7,749 nt of DNA from DASYAN01 sp036501345 (GCA_036501345.1 DASYAN010000009.1:1-7749); one strand, 5' to 3'; counted from the first letter of the stretch, positions 1-6,329 are shown. Notes: generated from the sequence alone by a model not told the origin. Numbers and translations are program-made.

Positions 1-402
1 GTCAATCACAAGCTATCCCGCAAGATCGTCAACCATGCACAAAAGCTCTGGGTGGCAACGATCAGAGTCGAATCCCTTGAAGGAATACGTCAAGGCACGA
101 CACGTACAAGTCGTGGGGCCTGCGCCCAGAAAAACAACCGCGCCACCAATAGCTGGACGTTCTATCAGCTCACCGCATTCATCACCTACAAAGCTGCAAG
201 ACTCGGCATCAAGGTCGAGATGGTTGACCCAGCTCATACCAGTCAAGAATGCCCAGCGTGCAAACATCGCAATAAAGCAGACGACCGCGTGTATGAATGC
301 CGTGATTGTGGATGGAAGGGACACCGCGATATGGTGGGGGCGATCAACATTAGTCGAAGGACTGGCCTTGATGGTCAAAGTCAAGGTGCCATGGGAGCCT
401 AA
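1..402 (+). CDS. tnpB: TnpB RNA-guided nuclease, IS200/IS605 type, C-terminal part (5' end outside window)
   Basis: The reading frame is open from base 1, so the start lies upstream; the GTG at 52 is internal. TnpB is a transposon-encoded, RNA-guided DNA endonuclease with a RuvC fold. What is visible is the C-terminal third: the segment RVESLEGIR, carrying the expected RuvC-II glutamate; then SWTFYQLTAFITYKA, the usual conserved helix; then a four-cysteine zinc finger (CPAC and CRDC, 16 residues between the pairs); and finally GHRDMVGAINIS, which supplies the last RuvC aspartate. The preserved glutamate, zinc ligands and aspartate mean this part is not obviously decayed. Full TnpB proteins are usually around 400 residues, so about two thirds is missing to the left. 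Whether the element is complete, and whether a TnpA partner exists, cannot be seen here. The frame ends in TAA, followed by hairpins typical of the element's right end. Confidence 0.93.
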   Translation, partial: VNHKLSRKIVNHAQKLWVATIRVESLEGIRQGTTRTSRGACAQKNNRATNSWTFYQLTAFITYKAARLGIKVEMVDPAHTSQECPACKHRNKADDRVYECRDCGWKGHRDMVGAINISRRTGLDGQSQGAMGA

Positions 403-520
403 GCTGCTCGACCCATGGAAGGCGGCCTGGGACCGCCTCATCTGGAAAGCGATGATCCCGAAGGTGAAAGCGATTGAGGGGGAGCTGAACCGGAACCCCC
501 GCTCATTTATGGCGGGGAGA
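380..520 (+). ncRNA. Candidate TnpB guide RNA scaffold (omegaRNA/reRNA)
   Basis: In studied IS200/IS605 elements the guide RNA overlaps the 3' end of tnpB, runs through the right-end hairpins, and takes its guide from the bases just beyond the element. The segment after the tnpB stop has the expected arrangement: two stable hairpins (420-438 and 497-517) and no coding potential of its own. The 5' limit is not determinable from sequence and the 3' limit depends on the exact element end. If the scaffold ends near 520, the guide bases would start in the next few positions and read into the end of the beta-helix gene. This call rests on family knowledge plus position, not on a recognised consensus. 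Confidence 0.4.
497..517 (+). repeat. Right-end hairpin of the IS200/IS605 element
   Basis: CCCCGC (497-502) pairs with GCGGGG (512-517) around a 9-base loop. It has no following T-run, so it is unlikely to be an intrinsic terminator. Its position close to the inferred 3' boundary fits the structure bound by the TnpA transposase of this family. Confidence 0.55.
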
Positions 521-531
521 TCTCAGCAGGG

Positions 532-1764
532 CTACATGCTATTTCCCAGAGAAATTGCAAAGATGTGCAGACTGGGCAACACATCTGGCCCCAGGTCGGG
601 GAAAATGACTTGAGCCACCGTCTGAGTGCTTCGCAGAGCAACGCTGGCAGAATAGACGCAGACCTGGAAATGGTCTGCCGCTCCATTACTCGTATTGCGG
701 TAAGGCAACATTAATACTTGATCACCACTACTACATCCCCAATTGGGCACGCTAAGTGTGAAGGATTGCTGACTGCCATTGCTGTAAATCACCGTTCCGC
801 TTCCAGTAACAGGCGGTGTATAGGTCACACCCGTCAGCAAAACTCCAAGCGTATTGCCACGACCCGATATGGCGATACGCTGGCCTTGTGCGACCACGTT
901 ATCAGGATTGCCTGCGGCTACTTTGGGCCAGGTGAAGCTCAAGCCGTGATGCAGAATAGTCGCGTCAGGCGTGGCACCCGCAGTGGCCAGCACCTGCGCG
1001 GAATAACTATAGCCAAACGAGTCGAAATTGGCCTGGGACACGCGGCCATCGTTGCTGATGCCTGTATTATTATAGGCAGTCGCAAGCGCTTGATAGCCAA
1101 GCGACATGGCAAAGATGTGCAGACTGGGCAACGGACCAGGATTGAGATTGGGCAGAATGACTTGCGCTACCGATGCATTGCTTTGGAGTGATATGCCTGC
1201 GTAGTATACCACCACCTGGTGCTGATCCTGTGGCCCATTCGCGTTGTTGCGGTAGGGCAGAACGAACATTTGATCGCCAGTGCTACGGCTCGTGAAATAC
1301 CAGTTTGGAGCATGAAGCGTAAAGGGTTGCTGGAGTCCGTCGCTATAGACAATGGTGCCAGTACCTGAAGCGGACGGCGTGTGGGTGACACCTGCGAGGA
1401 GAAAGCCGAGCGTATCACCGCTGCCCGAGACTGCGATACGCTGGCCTTGCGCGACCACATTATCTGGACTGCCCGCGGCCACATTAGGCCAGGTAAAGCT
1501 TAAACCGTGATGGAGCAGTGTCGCGCCAGGTGTGGCCCCAACAGCAGCCAGGGCTTGCGCGGAATAGCTATCGCCAGACGTGTTAAAGTTCGCCTGAGAG
1601 GGATTGCTATTATTGCTAACACCTGTATTATTGAAATAAGCTTCCAACGCGTTAATGCTCACAGTGGGAGTAATTTGCAGGTTTGTCCTGCTTGGAAGCG
1701 TGGCGATGAGAACATTGGGTGAAAGGACTGTGACCTTGCTGGCCATTACGCCAGAAAACCGCAC
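532..1764 (-). CDS. C-terminal piece: TIG remnant plus two ~180-residue beta-rich repeats
   Basis: This frame is open from its GTG, but the GTG is the valine of DTVRFSG inside a TIG domain, so it is not a credible start; coding continues upstream to the frameshift at 1810-1813. Residues 1-38 finish the TIG fold (KVTVLSPNVLIATLPS). Residues 43-223 and 231-407 are two copies of one domain, with shared landmarks FNNTG/YNNTG, SYSAQ, HHGLSFTWP, DNVVAQGQRIA, GSGT, the SFTL-type strand, LPYRN, VAQVI and LPSLHIFA. I know this domain as a C-terminal appendage of secreted actinobacterial and Ktedonobacterial glycosidases. A carbohydrate-binding or cell-surface role is an inference. The protein ends SLGNSM just after the second repeat, only a few bases from the IS200/IS605 right end, so the last residues may be element-derived. 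Confidence 0.7.
   Translation of the reverse strand: MRFSGVMASKVTVLSPNVLIATLPSRTNLQITPTVSINALEAYFNNTGVSNNSNPSQANFNTSGDSYSAQALAAVGATPGATLLHHGLSFTWPNVAAGSPDNVVAQGQRIAVSGSGDTLGFLLAGVTHTPSASGTGTIVYSDGLQQPFTLHAPNWYFTSRSTGDQMFVLPYRNNANGPQDQHQVVVYYAGISLQSNASVAQVILPNLNPGPLPSLHIFAMSLGYQALATAYNNTGISNDGRVSQANFDSFGYSYSAQVLATAGATPDATILHHGLSFTWPKVAAGNPDNVVAQGQRIAISGRGNTLGVLLTGVTYTPPVTGSGTVIYSNGSQQSFTLSVPNWGCSSGDQVLMLPYRNTSNGAADHFQVCVYSASVALRSTQTVAQVIFPDLGPDVLPSLHIFAISLGNSM
544..1074 (-). repeat. Second copy of the ~180-residue C-terminal domain
   Basis: It runs from YNNTGIS to LHIFAISLG and aligns throughout with the copy at 1096-1638. The copies also share exact DNA: 24 identical bases at 557-580 and 1109-1132, covering the end of each unit (LHIFA to the SLG region). 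Some blocks are nearly identical while others diverged, which suggests duplication followed by selection or partial gene conversion. Confidence 0.85.
1096..1638 (-). repeat. First copy of the ~180-residue C-terminal domain
   Basis: It runs from FNNTGVS to LHIFAMSLG and is linked to the second copy by a short spacer (YQALATA). The unit has LSFTWP, DNVVAQGQRIAVSG and MFVLPYRNN blocks like the other copy. Confidence 0.85.
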
Positions 1765-3727
1765 TGTATCGCCAGGGGTAAAACCAGTGCCATTGATCTG
1801 TACATTGGTGGGGAGCGGTCATGGTGCCTGTATCTGGCCCGTAGTCTACCACCTGGGGACCACCTGGCATCACCAGGGAGGTATAGGAGGGCTCTATCCC
1901 TGCGCTGGCCAGCAGCGTAGAAGGAACCTTGCCTGGTGCTGGTGGATTATCAATGTGTGTATTCTGCGAGGTGGTGATATCCACAGGCACCTGACAGTTG
2001 CCAAAGCCGTTGAGGCCACCACTTTGATAATTATTCTCGTAGAGGAAATGTCCGACCGCCGAGCACCCACCCCAGGCAGTCTGGCCGCTCCATTCCGCAT
2101 TTCCTTTGAGGGTGACATAGGCGCTGCCCCCATCGTTATAAAATGCGTTAGAGGAGTGGTATTGATCAAAGAGGATATTGCCTATTTCCTGAAGGCCGTC
2201 GGTAAACGAGGTTCCTTGCCTCCCATTGGTATAGATGCCCCCACCGTCAGCCAGGGTGCGCGTATAGTCAAAAATGACGTTGTAGCTGATGACGTTGTAG
2301 GCATTGACATTGGTCTCAGCGGTCTGGTGGGTGGCATTAGTGTTCCATCCTCCCCAACCAAAACTGATCCCACTATAAGGAAGGTCATTCAACTGGTTAT
2401 GCGTGATCAAGGTATGTTGAGCATAGCCAACGAAGATGCCTACACCTCCGTGATACTCAGTCGCCACATTATGGAACCAGTTATCCTTAATGGTATTAGA
2501 GGACGTAATCTCGCGATTGTTGGCTCCCACATCTGATGGATGGGGATCGTTATCGTTGCCCAATTGTAAACCTGAGCCAGAAATGTCTGTAAACTCTGAA
2601 TTGATGACCAGATTATTCTGGCTCCCATACTGGAAACCCAGACCGGCCCCACCCAGATGCGTGAAAATATCGCTATCGAATTGAACATCCTGAGAGGCGC
2701 TAAAGGTGACATTGGCTGGAGTCTGGGCCCAGGAAGCAAATGGGCAGGAGCCCGCGGGCGTGACATACTCACAAAGTCCTTGGTTCTGGCCCGCATTGGT
2801 GCCTGTTAAAAAATAGTTGGCTTGCATCTCTGAAAAACCATTGGTGCTATCAGGACCCAGCCAGGTGGCGTAGGAAAACTGGAGATTGCGAAAAATCAGG
2901 TGATTCACAGGTGCATCCAGCGTGCCATTCCCCTGCACGAGGGTCTGGAGAACTGGTGCCTCGACATCTGCTTGCTGCATATCCTGGCCAGGCAACGGGA
3001 TATAGTAAAGCGTGTGTAGCGAAGTATCAAGATACCATTGTCCAGGCTGGCTGAGCAGTTCATAGGCGTTTTCGATGCGCGCTGGCACAGCTTGGCTCGA
3101 CAGTGAAACAAAACCGCCGCTCGCCGATGGATTGCGATTGAGCGTGTTGCCCCAGCACGGTTGTTGCATGATAATGCTCGTGCCGCTCATGCTGGCTACC
3201 CGGCAGCGAGGTTCCGTCCAGGCTCCATCGCCGCCGGGAAAGACGAATTCGAGGTTGGATGGATTACGCCAACTCGCCATTGCATCCGAACTGGCGGTAA
3301 ATCCAGCGTGGCCCGCATCCTGAGTGAGCATCACAGGTGGACTTCCCTGCGCGATCTGAGCGCGTACTCCATTGACATAGAGTTGGCGCGTAGTAAGGCT
3401 CGCGGGAACGGGAGCAGACCAGATATTTTGCGCGGAATTCGCGAGTGACCAGCCACTGATAGCTATGCTTCCACTGATGATGGGAGGCGTGGTATCACCC
3501 GCGTAGATGATATTATGGCCATTTACTCCTGAATCGTGCGCAGTAAAGGTGAGTGGCTGCCCTAAACGATACAGACCGGCAAGCAAATAGACCGTCACAT
3601 CACCCCTAATAGTGGGCGCGAGCACGTCGGCTTGCGCCTGGGCGGTAGTCAGCGAGCAGGGCGCGGCCTGGGAACAGGTCGTGCCTTGGCCGTCCTGCGC
3701 GGCCCAGATCGTCACCCCGGCGTCCAC
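1652..3727 (-). CDS. Secreted right-handed beta-helix protein, GH141-like (main domain)
   Basis: Residues 1-639 of this frame form the catalytic-type domain; the last 52 residues follow the frameshift at 1810-1813 and are not real. The start looks like VTIWAAQDGQGT, then VTVYLLAGLYRLGQPLTF, HDSGVNGHNIIYAG, ISGSIAISGW, TRQLYVNGVRAQ and GAWTEPRCRVAS. The middle has ENAYELLSQPGQWYLD and LHTLYYIPLPG. From about residue 270 the sequence becomes a parallel beta-helix, with repeated rungs rich in N, G and short aliphatic residues (for example NLVINSEFTDISGSGLQLG, NTIKDNWFHN, HTLITHNQLNDLPYSGISFG and NVISYNVIFDY). This layout matches beta-helix glycosidases related to GH141, which act on plant cell-wall sugars; the exact substrate cannot be read. 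The annotated GTG start is doubtful: a signal peptide with a good ribosome site lies just upstream in another frame. Confidence 0.8.
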   Translation of the reverse strand: MDAGVTIWAAQDGQGTTCSQAAPCSLTTAQAQADVLAPTIRGDVTVYLLAGLYRLGQPLTFTAHDSGVNGHNIIYAGDTTPPIISGSIAISGWSLANSAQNIWSAPVPASLTTRQLYVNGVRAQIAQGSPPVMLTQDAGHAGFTASSDAMASWRNPSNLEFVFPGGDGAWTEPRCRVASMSGTSIIMQQPCWGNTLNRNPSASGGFVSLSSQAVPARIENAYELLSQPGQWYLDTSLHTLYYIPLPGQDMQQADVEAPVLQTLVQGNGTLDAPVNHLIFRNLQFSYATWLGPDSTNGFSEMQANYFLTGTNAGQNQGLCEYVTPAGSCPFASWAQTPANVTFSASQDVQFDSDIFTHLGGAGLGFQYGSQNNLVINSEFTDISGSGLQLGNDNDPHPSDVGANNREITSSNTIKDNWFHNVATEYHGGVGIFVGYAQHTLITHNQLNDLPYSGISFGWGGWNTNATHQTAETNVNAYNVISYNVIFDYTRTLADGGGIYTNGRQGTSFTDGLQEIGNILFDQYHSSNAFYNDGGSAYVTLKGNAEWSGQTAWGGCSAVGHFLYENNYQSGGLNGFGNCQVPVDITTSQNTHIDNPPAPGKVPSTLLASAGIEPSYTSLVMPGGPQVVDYGPDTGTMTAPHQCTDQWHWFYPWRYSAVFWRNGQQGHSPFTQCSHRHASKQDKPANYSHCEH

Positions 3728-3737
3728 TCGCGCGTGG

Positions 3738-3824
3738 CTAGTCCTTCCAGTTTCCAGTAAGCGTTATGACAAGAAGCAGGAGAACGCCAGCCAGTATTCT
3801 CAGTTTGCCAGTGAAATTCGTCAT
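3738..3824 (-). CDS. Signal peptide fragment of the beta-helix protein
   Basis: An ATG at 3824 opens a 28-codon frame with a classical export signal: MTNFTGKLR with two positive residues, then the hydrophobic stretch ILAGVLLLLVITLTG, then a polar exit before the TAG at 3740-3738. GGGAGG stands 6 bases upstream. A free peptide like this would be pointless, whereas the beta-helix frame lacks any export signal, so this is best read as its displaced N-terminus. The ATG also overlaps the stop of an upstream frame (ATGA), typical of operon genes. Confidence 0.65.
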   Translation of the reverse strand: MTNFTGKLRILAGVLLLLVITLTGNWKD

Positions 3825-4091
3825 GAATTTCCTCCCTTAGGTGCGTAGCTTCCTCCAATGGATACGCGCGTCGATTGTGCAATCTCATCAAACAGATTTT
3901 CCACGCGTTCTCGCAGGAGATAGCAAAAGACTTCCTTTTTCCTCGTGGACTTCGGCCTCCCCTTCTTCCGTGCGTGCGGGATGCGTATGAATAGCCTGAA
4001 TAATCGCCTGACTCATCTCCTCGTAATTTCTGGAGTTTTGCATTTCACCGACGAGGTGCATCTCACTACTTGGCTTCTGGAGCCTTCTCAC
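3821..4091 (-). pseudogene. Small unrecognised ORF with an apparent frame change at an A5 run
   Basis: One frame from GTG 4091 gives 67 residues to a TGA at 3888, with a hydrophilic stretch such as EMQNSRNYEEMSQAIIQAI followed by EEGEAEVHEEK. Dropping one base of the T5 run at 3936-3940 (A5 on the coding strand) moves into a frame reading EVFCYLLRERVENLFDEIAQ and ending GGNS at a TGA (3823-3821) that overlaps the ATG of the beta-helix gene. The continuous helix-like sequence and the ATGA junction make this a plausible real gene end. An alternative is that the second frame extends upstream on its own, giving a very arginine- and lysine-rich segment. I do not recognise the family. The beginning coincides with a transposon-end-like sequence (4083-4102), so the true start is unclear; ATG codons near 4059 and 4041 are candidates. 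Confidence 0.35.
3831..3836 (-). promoter_or_regulatory. Ribosome binding site GGGAGG that sets the beta-helix gene start
   Basis: On the minus strand GGGAGG is followed by six bases and ATG (3824). This is the strongest ribosome site near the gene and supports starting at the signal peptide rather than at GTG 3727, which has no comparable site. Confidence 0.65.
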
Positions 4092-4102
4092 ATAGCCTCT
4101 AA
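4083..4102 (-). repeat. Solitary copy of the MITE terminal repeat
   Basis: The minus strand reads TTAGAGGCTATGTGAGAAGG, identical at 19 of 20 bases to the left end of the element at 6605-6624. No matching opposite end is visible towards lower coordinates, so this is a remnant end or the trace of a deletion. It lies where a small reading frame breaks. Confidence 0.65.
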
Positions 4103-4168
4103 GAAGGTCTCTAAAGATGTATGTACTTCCTTCGATGCCTGTTGACGCTCTTCTTTATTCATTTTCAT
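4088..4168 (-). pseudogene. 26-codon remnant overlapping the end of the glutaminase-domain gene
   Basis: ATG 4168 (or ATG 4162) lies inside the last codons of the 717-residue gene, whose TAA is at 4157-4155; this overlap is typical of translational coupling. The product begins MKMNKEERQQASKEVHTS and continues LETFLEAM before a TGA. It is charged and helix-like, as expected of the start of a small soluble protein, but stops exactly inside a 20-base sequence shared with the MITE-like element at 6605-6700. The reading is that a small partner gene was cut off after about 24 codons by mobile DNA. By position it could have been an immunity protein, chaperone or structural partner for the upstream toxin-like protein; nothing in the sequence decides which. 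Confidence 0.35.
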
Positions 4169-6308
4169 CAGAGGACAAGTACGTCTTAAACTCTGTAACT
4201 ATTTCAGAAGAAACACCCTTTTCTTGTAAATGTGCTACAAAAGCTGTATAGGCGTTGGAGAAACGATTGCTAAACTGAGTGCTTGGGCATTTCGTAAGAT
4301 GAAATTCGGTCAAACCTGCTTCAAACTTGCTAGTAATGTTGTTTAAGAAGTTTTCAGCATCATTATCATTATTAATAGTTGGTGCTTGTATTTCCTTATT
4401 TATAGCCTTAGTTATTTTATAATAAGGCACCCATGTTGTACTCTTATTTATCCTTTCTACTCCTCCACCCTTTCGATAACTTCTATTGTTCAACTCATTT
4501 GGAATATCTGTGGGCTTAGATGCAGCATTTATGTGATCAAGACCTGGTATACTAAGATAGTTGCGGTTTGTGGTAAAAACGTACGCTTGATCAGCAGGGT
4601 AGCTCTGCATATCATAAGGAGCCTCCGATGGCTGCTCCTTACGTTCCTTTGTTACTAGTTTTTCCCACTCTTCAAATGTGATGCCTTTAAAAGATACGGA
4701 TTCATAGCTAGGTCGTCTCAACCATTCTTCAAGAGTCCATAGCGTGGGTTCGTCTGGAGATGAGGCGGGATCTAGAATGCGTAGCTCGGTGCCTGAATTA
4801 GTTCTAACCCACATACAACAAGCAACATGCCACGACCATTCGCCATTAGAGTCAACGAAACCAGCATCCTTTTGGCCTTGCTCGTTGGTGCGCAGGAACT
4901 GAATAAATATCTTTTTCACTCCATATCCCAGCTCGGTGAGTGACTCTGCTGCGATGTGAGCTTTATAGAGGCATTCACTACCACTACTGCCAGTTTCATA
5001 TGGTACCGGAACTCTTATGCCATCTTTTCTTTCAAACGTCAGTTGTAAGACCATCTTAGAGAGACGCTCTGCTTCAGAGAGACTGACGACTTTCGTTTCC
5101 ATAGCCTCATCCCCGATGAGGAATAGACCAAAATTCAAGTCATTTCCTTCAAGATGCTGTTTCATATCTGCTTGCAAACTTGCTGGCAAACTAGAGTCCA
5201 AGCCACGTTTATACGCCCTATACCACTTACTGAATCTATATAGCAATTCAGTATTACGCTGGAAGGGTGTCAGTACTCTATAGACTGCCTCGCAATCCTT
5301 TTTTAAGAGGGCATCGTGTAGACGCTCTGAAAGAGCCGTGTATTCTTCTTCGGATGGGGGCCATCGGTTCATAGTCTGATCAGTACCCGCATCTTCTTCT
5401 CCAATAAGCCAAAAGGCAAACCTCTGTTGAGGTGTCCCCTCACCAAAACGTTCCGTCAGTGCAGCTTTTAAGTTTTTGTCATATCTCTTTCCAAACTCTT
5501 CCTCGAGTTTCTTGATAGCCTCGGGCTCACGGAGTAAAAAGTACAATACTCGGAAGACATGTTCTGGCGACTTTTCTGGTTGCAAGGCACGATGCAAGCT
5601 TTTGGCTAGACGTTCAAAGTCACGTACACTAACTACTGTACAATCACGGAACATAGGAGGTTTGGGGTGGATACGTTCGATGACAATCTTTTCTCCTGCT
5701 TCGTCGTTCTGGCCTACTGACACATCTGATTGGGAATCATCTATACTCTCTTCCTTTACGTGCAAATATAAGGAATGATCAGTTTGCCTTGCTCCTAATC
5801 TTTGAGACAGTTCAGGTAGCTCTTTTCCTTTTCCTTTGTCTGTAGGTTTCGATTTTGTACCAAGAACACCTGATGATAAACTAGATGCTACTGCCATAAT
5901 ATCTCTTTTATTTGTTAAAACACCATCACTTTCCAATGTTTCAAAAGCATCATCTGACACTTTCCTCTGAGCAGTTGCGGCTTCAGGAGTAGAAATTATA
6001 TGTCTGCGTTTAGCTGAGGAAGACGCTGATGATTCTGACATTGGTACGTCTGTACGTTCACGCTTACTTCTAGTACGCTTGCTGGGTCCATCTTCAGCCC
6101 CAGATACTTCTTCTCTTGTTCTTTCTGCTGAGGAAGGCGCTAGTAATTCTGGCATTGATACGCCTGTAAGGTCACTCTTACTTCTAGTACGCCTGCTGGG
6201 TCCATCTTCAGCCCCAGATACTTCTTCTATTTTTCTTTTCTGTTGTTTAGTACTCCTACTTAGCTCTTCACCTGTTTTTGATGGTCGCGCAATTCCTGAA
6301 TCTCTCAT
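4155..6308 (-). CDS. Toxin/effector-like protein with annexin-like repeats and a protein-glutaminase domain
   Basis: An intact 717-residue protein. The ATG is preceded by AGGAG at 8 bases. Residues 28-103 are two 38-residue basic repeats (EEVSGAEDGPS, then RTRSK), in a Ser/Glu/Lys-rich, probably disordered N-terminus to about 205. Residues 226-303 and 317-400 are two helical repeats with the annexin-like pattern seen in bacterial toxins: LHRAL..., a short acidic turn, VFRVLYFL, a KRYDKNLKAAL-type helix, and a closing FWLIGEE / LFLIGDE. Residues 438-532 match the protein-glutaminase fold, which deamidates glutamine in target proteins: C446 in SECLYKAH, H494 in WSWHVA and D513 in ILDPA, followed by LWTLEEWL. 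The C-H-D order and spacing (48 and 19) fit the known enzyme. Residues 560-717 are unassigned. No signal peptide or membrane segment is visible, so delivery, for example by a contractile injection system, is inferred. No obvious immunity gene survives downstream. Confidence 0.85.
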   Translation of the reverse strand: MRDSGIARPSKTGEELSRSTKQQKRKIEEVSGAEDGPSRRTRSKSDLTGVSMPELLAPSSAERTREEVSGAEDGPSKRTRSKRERTDVPMSESSASSSAKRRHIISTPEAATAQRKVSDDAFETLESDGVLTNKRDIMAVASSLSSGVLGTKSKPTDKGKGKELPELSQRLGARQTDHSLYLHVKEESIDDSQSDVSVGQNDEAGEKIVIERIHPKPPMFRDCTVVSVRDFERLAKSLHRALQPEKSPEHVFRVLYFLLREPEAIKKLEEEFGKRYDKNLKAALTERFGEGTPQQRFAFWLIGEEDAGTDQTMNRWPPSEEEYTALSERLHDALLKKDCEAVYRVLTPFQRNTELLYRFSKWYRAYKRGLDSSLPASLQADMKQHLEGNDLNFGLFLIGDEAMETKVVSLSEAERLSKMVLQLTFERKDGIRVPVPYETGSSGSECLYKAHIAAESLTELGYGVKKIFIQFLRTNEQGQKDAGFVDSNGEWSWHVACCMWVRTNSGTELRILDPASSPDEPTLWTLEEWLRRPSYESVSFKGITFEEWEKLVTKERKEQPSEAPYDMQSYPADQAYVFTTNRNYLSIPGLDHINAASKPTDIPNELNNRSYRKGGGVERINKSTTWVPYYKITKAINKEIQAPTINNDNDAENFLNNITSKFEAGLTEFHLTKCPSTQFSNRFSNAYTAFVAHLQEKGVSSEIVTEFKTYLSSDENE
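6001..6228 (-). repeat. 114-bp tandem repeat in the effector gene N-terminus
   Basis: Two units (6115-6228 and 6001-6114) are offset by exactly 114 bp, or 38 codons. The segment around 6063-6114 and its partner at 6177-6228 differ by very few bases, while the other half of each unit has diverged more. Each unit encodes an acidic block, a basic block (RRTRSK or KRTRSKRER) and a Ser/Pro-rich block. The in-frame duplication keeps the gene open. Confidence 0.85.
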
Positions 6309-6316
6309 ACAGTTAT

Positions 6317-6321
6317 CTCCT
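6317..6321 (-). promoter_or_regulatory. Ribosome binding site AGGAG of the effector gene
   Basis: AGGAG on the minus strand with 8 bases to ATG 6308 supports this start. No convincing -10/-35 pair was identified in the spacer upstream. Confidence 0.6.
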
Positions 6322-6329
6322 ATTTCATA

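Larger units (their letters stand above)
1..525 (+). mobile_element. 3' portion of an IS200/IS605-family element
   Basis: The element comprises the TnpB C-terminus and about 120 bases of right end. The right end contains two GC-rich hairpins: AGGCGG/CCGCCT (420-438) and CCCCGC/GCGGGG (497-517). A subterminal hairpin close to the 3' boundary is the normal recognition structure of this family, which carries no terminal inverted repeats and makes no target duplication. The boundary is estimated between about 518 and 531, because the neighbouring gene's reading frame reaches 532. The left end is outside the window. Confidence 0.6.
532..3824 (-). pseudogene. Frameshifted gene for a large secreted beta-helix / TIG / tandem-repeat protein
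   Basis: Three neighbouring reading frames join into one sensible protein if two single extra bases are ignored. The first piece (3824-3738) has a strong ribosome site and a signal peptide, but stops at TAG. The second (open to about 3727 and beyond) is the beta-helix domain. The third (about 1810-532) completes a TIG domain and carries two repeats. The second join is sharp: reading CCC instead of CCCC at 1813-1810 turns an unrelated tail into TAPTNVQINGTGFTPGD, a textbook TIG start, and the frame then runs to the end. The first join needs one base removed near 3745-3750, giving TGNW-RTSHARVDAGVTIW. Repaired, the protein would be about 1,100 residues, exported, probably acting on plant or microbial polysaccharide. 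Two lesions in one gene while the adjacent 717-codon gene is intact favours a true pseudogene, but homopolymer sequencing errors are possible. Confidence 0.75.

Noticed and set aside
13..441. 142-codon minus-strand frame opposite tnpB
   Set aside because: Antisense to a well-supported TnpB frame; no motifs.
497..517. Intrinsic terminator at the hairpin after tnpB
   Set aside because: The stem is GC-rich but no T-run follows; the position fits a transposon right-end hairpin better.
35..613. 192-codon plus-strand frame across tnpB and the element end
   Set aside because: It overlaps the correct TnpB frame, which carries the zinc finger and RuvC residues, and crosses the element end without any recognisable domain.
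1764..1764. GTG 1764 as the true start of a separate repeat protein
   Set aside because: The codon is an internal valine of a TIG domain whose first half is readable upstream in the same frame; no ribosome site precedes it.
1801..1822. Programmed ribosomal frameshifting between the beta-helix and the repeat domain
   Set aside because: There is no slippery heptamer with a downstream pseudoknot, and a second unrelated shift exists at the signal peptide of the same gene, so decay or sequence error is simpler.
1655..2536. 293-codon plus-strand frame opposite the beta-helix gene
   Set aside because: It is an antisense shadow of the beta-helix coding region and shows no recognisable motifs; the minus strand has a clear domain structure over the same bases.
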